Positions 29,201 through 32,310 of a stretch of 32,310 nucleotides of DNA are shown piece after piece (within the stretch, counting starts at the first letter, position 1; every line of letters starts with the position of its first letter). Location of the stretch: assembly GCA_900319905.1 (NCBI GenBank), contig ONQB01000045.1, positions 1 through 32,310 of the forward strand, read 5' to 3'. This DNA is from an uncultured Prevotella sp. Its GTDB lineage: Bacteria; Bacteroidota; Bacteroidia; Bacteroidales; Bacteroidaceae. A program made the position numbers and the translations under genes. The notes under the pieces are model-generated. The model was not told where the DNA came from, made no database searches, and saw only the letters and a program-made list of their open reading frames with translations.

Positions 29201-30514
29201 GGTCTTGTCACTTTGGTGACGGATGTCAATGAGATAAGTAGATAAGAAGCTATTCGATTTGGCAAGACGCACCAAGCCCATATCCTCCTGCCCTATCCAG
29301 ATGCACCCCGACCGGTCCTTGCAGATGGTATAAAGAAAATCAGACTGGATAAGCGGTTCAGGATCTTCTGCTGTGAAACGTTCCTGCCGGCCGGTCTTGT
29401 AGTCATAGACGAACAAGCCTGCGCCGTAGGTCGCGATATAGTAAAGACCGTCGTCGCCGCGCACCACCTTGAAGAGGCCACGCTTGTCGGAAGAGAACGG
29501 CATGGCCTCTACCAGTTTCACACAACGCATCCGCCCGTGTCGTGGAAATATCCACAGGTTTCCACTCCTGTTGCCGACAAACTGCATGTCGCCACACTGG
29601 CTCTGCTTCGAGCCTCCAGGAATCTGATATTCCTCGTCCTTGGTGAAACGTCCCGTGTGCTGGTCGATGGTGTAGGTCTCATGGTCGGTGAAGACGAGCC
29701 ACCGCCCCTGCCATGAGATGCAGCCTCTGACAACAGCGAAATGACCAACGGGCAGGGATAGCTTGCTACGCACCAAGAGTTCTCCATTGGGACGTAACAG
29801 ATAGGCCGCCTGCTCCTGCTTTGAAAGGGCAAGGACAACTCCTCGGCCGGCATAACACCCCACAAACGACGTCCGGGGATAAAGGAGACGAAGACGGCCC
29901 AAGGTGTCGATCCGCGCAAGACCTTTGTCAGTAGCCGCCCAGAAGTTGCCTTGATGGTCGAGAGCTATTCCACTCACCACATCAGAGCGCAGCGTATGGC
30001 CGGCCACAGTATAGTCGCGATGGGAAAAGCGACCGTCACGAACCATCACCAGTCGAAGCCCATAGTTCTTGCTGCCCATGAGGATGTGAGAGTTGTGGAA
30101 GCTAATCTTGTGGTAAGCCCGCTCCATGTCGCCACAACCTGTGTAATCAACGAAGCGACCCAACCGCAGGTCATAGCAGGCATTGACAAAAGTCGAAGTC
30201 GTCACCCACAACAGATGGTTGTACCGGTCAAGGTGGATGTTGCCCACATGAAGGGGCGCACCCCGGTAGCCTTTCATCCGGTTGGTCGGATAGTTGACAA
30301 ACTGGTAACCGTCGTAGCGACCCAAGCCACTATTGCCACCCACCCAGAGGAATCCGTCCTCATCCTGGGCGATGAACTTAATGGTGTTGCCGGACAGACC
30401 GTTGACGGTGGAGAGATGCTCGCTGGTATATCTCATGCTAACGTTTGCCGCACGGAGCGAGGCAGTCAGCATAAGTAACAGGATAGAGGTAACGTATGAC
30501 TGAATAGTAGACAT
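26267..30514 (-). CDS. Hybrid two-component system regulator (HTCS)
   Basis: A 1415-residue one-protein signalling system. After a signal peptide (1-22) come two seven-bladed Reg_prop-type propellers (about 30-760; repeats like DEDGFLWVGGNSGLGRYDGY), a Y_Y_Y domain (about 765-845), a transmembrane helix (about 860-883), a histidine kinase with phospho-His in FTNIAHEFRTPL (H912), an ATPase (NLLSNAVKYTP, DDGPG, GMGIGLY), a receiver (1157-1276; phospho-Asp in LIVSDIMLPDMTG, D1207) and an AraC-type helix-turn-helix end (about 1315-1415). HTCS proteins sense oligosaccharides in the periplasm and activate the neighbouring polysaccharide utilisation genes. It is divergent from the GH115 gene, so the probable ligand is a xylan-derived oligosaccharide. 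All motifs are intact. Confidence 0.95.
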   Translation of the reverse strand: MSTIQSYVTSILLLMLTASLRAANVSMRYTSEHLSTVNGLSGNTIKFIAQDEDGFLWVGGNSGLGRYDGYQFVNYPTNRMKGYRGAPLHVGNIHLDRYNHLLWVTTSTFVNACYDLRLGRFVDYTGCGDMERAYHKISFHNSHILMGSKNYGLRLVMVRDGRFSHRDYTVAGHTLRSDVVSGIALDHQGNFWAATDKGLARIDTLGRLRLLYPRTSFVGCYAGRGVVLALSKQEQAAYLLRPNGELLVRSKLSLPVGHFAVVRGCISWQGRWLVFTDHETYTIDQHTGRFTKDEEYQIPGGSKQSQCGDMQFVGNRSGNLWIFPRHGRMRCVKLVEAMPFSSDKRGLFKVVRGDDGLYYIATYGAGLFVYDYKTGRQERFTAEDPEPLIQSDFLYTICKDRSGCIWIGQEDMGLVRLAKSNSFLSTYLIDIRHQSDKTNSVTTLFQTRDGNLQLFTEQKKAFAFNTRQKTFSTGTAVPLIVYDRLVDSQGHLWEATRGTGVFVDGDNTWLQFPQKLQEPRQFMTLRRDGLGRVWLGSWGNGLYCVLPGSRRAIPVWAKQLANERISGLVIRGDKLFVATLTGLYVGDITPRRLNAGSLVNYSPLNGQFPADEIVCLLPGQGNSLWVGTEGGGLLRCDYSRGIRQMTWKQLTTQEGMTSNNIRSLAADRHGFIWVGTENGLCRVNPRTMEVNQFYDDSNLRGNIYTDRCASLLRNGDIAFGTGNGLVLVNPNRLHSLARQEPSCVTVTNIDVNGTGLFEGLDSVVLDKALQHTHHIYLPHTVNALTIHFSNFDFRNIRSQVYQYYLENVDKGWNVGSSEAKAVYTNLSPGKYVFHVRALNLQRQGPETTLTITIRQPWYNTWWAWTLYLVVLGLFLVYLYRNAQERMRLRARMREEKQLTAFRTTLFTNIAHEFRTPLAIITNAVEKIADSTTPSRKDIQVTQRGARRLLRLVNQLLNFRKLESNNMKLHVEEGDIVPFLEHIFSDLWGIAQQKEITYLFVPSKKHITLTFDYDMVETIVYNLLSNAVKYTPKGGHITLKVSDSPESLSVSVADDGPGLSSEQQTQLFRPFLHGEVSRGGMGIGLYTAYQSARLHHGNLAWQTAQPHGSVFTLTLPMDDSCYAPEEYATPSQRVKPNEEQSQQAEQLIREMASQALNNVTVAIIEDDPDMMEQINREIQPVFHTCCFSDGKSALAGIAESNPALIVSDIMLPDMTGYDIVRQLRKEVATAATPVILLTALDDEAHQIKGYQAGADDYMVKPCNFRVLIARIISLIKWRNEQKTMEQRKGQTEEPNASSDSASSQTQIFENRADLLFRQQVEAIVSKHIDDPSLSVDMLAEQMHIGRTRFYGKVRELFGMSPNKYITNRRLEKAADLLVEGRYNVSEVAWQVGFTSAAYFYKCFKQKYGVVPSKYKG

Positions 30515-30540
30515 GATAAGAGTTTCGTTTTTTCAATCCA

Positions 30541-30548
30541 CAAAGATA
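30541..30548 (-). promoter_or_regulatory. -7 element TATCTTTG of the HTCS gene
   Basis: TAnnTTTG match 26 nt upstream of ATG 30514; no good -33 TTTG. Confidence 0.5.
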
Positions 30549-30739
30549 CGTAAAGAATCTTATACCATCGCTTTTTTCTCCATTTTTCTGCATGTAGAAG
30601 ACTGTCTATGGCGCCAAGGGTAGTGCAACAGTATCATGAACTCCGCAGTAGAAATGGCACTTTTATCTCAGGTGTACTTTTTTGCTATTATACGTACTAA
30701 TTTATCAGAAACAAGGAACGTCACACTCGTGAAAATAAT

Positions 30740-30747
30740 TAACTTTG
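30740..30747 (+). promoter_or_regulatory. -7 element TAACTTTG of the GH115 gene
   Basis: TAnnTTTG match 24 nt upstream of ATG 30772. The -33 region is poor, as expected for a promoter that needs the HTCS activator, whose site should lie within 30600-30735. Confidence 0.5.
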
Positions 30748-30771
30748 CAGTCAGACCTCAAAATCACACTT

Positions 30772-32310
30772 ATGAGCAATCCTATCAACAACATCCTCTT
30801 TGCCTGTGTCATCGCGCTGACCGCTTGCTTACCTTGCCGTGTCGCCAAGGCATCTTCCATTCACGTCGTCACTTGGTTTGACGGCTCTCACCCCGTGACC
30901 CTCTCTCTCTCCGCCAAGGTGGAACCGGTGGTGAAGGTAGCGACCGATATGTTCCAAAGCGACATGAAAGAAGTGACCGGACAACGCGCACAGCTTTCTG
31001 ATGCCAAGACAGCGGCCATCAGGGTGGTGCAGCTCGACCGTGAGCCGTCATTGGCCCGCAAACTCTCTGCCATGGGTTTCCCCGTTGACAGTCTGAAGAG
31101 ATACAAGGAAGCGTTCTGCATCCGTCCGGTAGACGACAAGCAGGTGTGGGTCGTGGGCAGCGACGCCCGCGGCACAGCCTATGGCGTGCTCGAGCTCTCG
31201 CGGCTGGCCGGCGTGTCGCCATGGACATGGTGGGGTGACGTTCACCCAGAGCGTAAGAGCCGGCTGACGCTGCCGACAGACTACCGCATGTTCCAACATC
31301 CTTCAGTGGAATACCGCGGCATCTTCCTCAATGACGAAGACTGGACGCTGCGTCCCTGGAGCTACGGTCACTTCGACAAGGCTCCGTTCGGCGTCATCAG
31401 CAAGAGCACCTACAAGAAAGTGTTCCAACTACTGCTCCGCCTCCGCGCCAATGCCATCTGGCCCGCTATGCACACGGGCACGGTCAGCTTCTTTCAGACG
31501 CCGGGCGCCAAGGCCGTGGCCGACAGCTGCGGCATCGCCATCGGCTCATCGCACTGTGAGCCGCTGCTGCGCAACAACGTCGGCGAATGGAACCAGAAGA
31601 AGCGCGGCGCGTTCAACTACATCACCAACCGACAGTCGGTGCAGGACTACTGGATAGAGCGGCTGAAAGAGGTCAAGGGCTCGAAGGGCGGCAACCTGCT
31701 GACCATCGGCATGCGTGGCATCCACGACGGCTCGATGCAGGGCGTGAAGACGATGAAGGAGAAGTTCGACGCTCTGCAACTCGTCATCGACGACCAACAA
31801 AAGCTCATCGGTAAATATCTCGGCAACCCCGCCAAGCAGACGCAGGTGTTCATCCCCTACAAAGAGGTGCTCGACATCTACAACATGGGGCTAAAGGTGC
31901 CCGACTACGTCACGCTGATGTGGTGCGACGACAACTACGGCTATATAACGCGCCTGTCAGACAGCACGGAGCAGCAGCGTCAGGGCGGCGGTGGCGTGTA
32001 CTACCACCTGAGCTATTGGGGCCGGCCGCACGACTTCCTATGGCTGACCACCATGCAGCCAGGACTCGTCTACAACGAGATGCGCACGGCCTACGACCAT
32101 AACGTGCGAAAGATGTGGATTGTCAACGTCCACGACCCGAAGGTGGCTGGTTACGACCTCGAGCTCTTCCTCGACATGGCATGGGACATCGACTGCGTGA
32201 GCGGTGCCACCATCAATGACCACTATCGCCGGTGGCTCTGCCAACAGTTCGGCCCCCAAGTAGGCAAACAGCTCTTCCCCGCCATGCATGAGTTCTTCCG
32301 TCTCTGTGGT
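30772..32310 (+). CDS. GH115 xylan alpha-1,2-glucuronidase (partial, cut by window end)
   Basis: An open frame from ATG 30772 to the last base (513 codons) without stop. The N-terminus is an export signal (NNILFACVIALTACLPCRVA; LTAC could be a lipobox). A first domain (EVTGQRAQLSDAKTAAIRVV, then GTAYGVLELSRLAGVSPWTW) is followed by the catalytic part with EYRGIFLNDEDWTLRPWSYG, LLRLRANAIWPAMH, then LMWCDDNYGYITRLSD and MWIVNVHDPKVAGYDLELFL. These are hallmark blocks of GH115, which removes (4-O-methyl)glucuronic acid from xylan. The family is usually about 800-1000 residues, so roughly half lies outside. Divergent to the HTCS gene, it is presumably the first target of that regulator. Confidence 0.9.
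   Translation, partial: MSNPINNILFACVIALTACLPCRVAKASSIHVVTWFDGSHPVTLSLSAKVEPVVKVATDMFQSDMKEVTGQRAQLSDAKTAAIRVVQLDREPSLARKLSAMGFPVDSLKRYKEAFCIRPVDDKQVWVVGSDARGTAYGVLELSRLAGVSPWTWWGDVHPERKSRLTLPTDYRMFQHPSVEYRGIFLNDEDWTLRPWSYGHFDKAPFGVISKSTYKKVFQLLLRLRANAIWPAMHTGTVSFFQTPGAKAVADSCGIAIGSSHCEPLLRNNVGEWNQKKRGAFNYITNRQSVQDYWIERLKEVKGSKGGNLLTIGMRGIHDGSMQGVKTMKEKFDALQLVIDDQQKLIGKYLGNPAKQTQVFIPYKEVLDIYNMGLKVPDYVTLMWCDDNYGYITRLSDSTEQQRQGGGGVYYHLSYWGRPHDFLWLTTMQPGLVYNEMRTAYDHNVRKMWIVNVHDPKVAGYDLELFLDMAWDIDCVSGATINDHYRRWLCQQFGPQVGKQLFPAMHEFFRLCG

Overview
The window looks like a chromosomal segment of a Prevotella-like Bacteroidales (Bacteroidota). Reasons: promoters of the TTTG-N19-20-TAnnTTTG type stand in front of many genes; Bacteroidota-only families are abundant (GLPGLI proteins, DUF4374, hybrid two-component regulators, BT4734-type primase-like proteins, HU-like proteins with a 'smalltalk'-like peptide); and intergenic DNA is rich in palindromic and tandem repeats.

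Layout. (1) 1-1000: repeat-rich DNA, a 40-residue small gene and a cupin gene. (2) 1.1-5.6 kb: a 22-bp tandem repeat and a consensus promoter lead an operon of two GLPGLI paralogues and an outer-membrane beta-barrel protein; after a MITE comes a second, separately promoted outer-membrane protein (to 8.8 kb). (3) 8.8-15.4 kb: an accessory patch with three proteins carrying PD-(D/E)XK-type nuclease-like domains (AAA/DUF1703, AAA/DUF4143, Rpn family), one intact AraC regulator, and many gene stubs (a coding relic of unknown family, TolC tail, AraC tail, a signal-peptide stub, a membrane protein with an in-frame stop, an internally deleted iron-type alcohol dehydrogenase). (4) 15.6-21.2 kb: a replicon-like cassette with a DUF5675 protein, a BT4734/DUF3987 primase-like ATPase, an unknown small protein, a DUF3127 OB-fold protein, an HU-like protein and a small smalltalk-like peptide. 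It contains three clusters of a GTTACGNN octamer iteron, two of them inverted around an extremely A+T-rich stretch. (5) 21.2-22.1 kb: degraded secreted-protein starts and an orphan antitoxin-like gene. (6) 22.1-26.1 kb: an iron/siderophore uptake operon resembling XusA-XusB (TonB-dependent receptor plus DUF4374 surface lipoprotein), with a promoter and a 61-residue secreted small protein upstream. (7) 26.1-32.3 kb: an SDR stub, then a hybrid two-component system regulator divergent from a GH115 xylan alpha-glucuronidase gene cut by the window end, which is the edge of a glucuronoxylan utilisation locus.

The most interesting region is 15.6-21.2 kb: a primase-like AEP/ATPase, an OB-fold protein and a nucleoid protein arranged around iterons and an A+T-rich segment looks like the parts list of a replication origin, yet it sits among ordinary chromosomal genes. 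The second strong signal is a MITE of about 157-177 bp in two copies, each with a 7-bp target-site duplication readable in the sequence. No tRNA, rRNA or CRISPR array was recognised.
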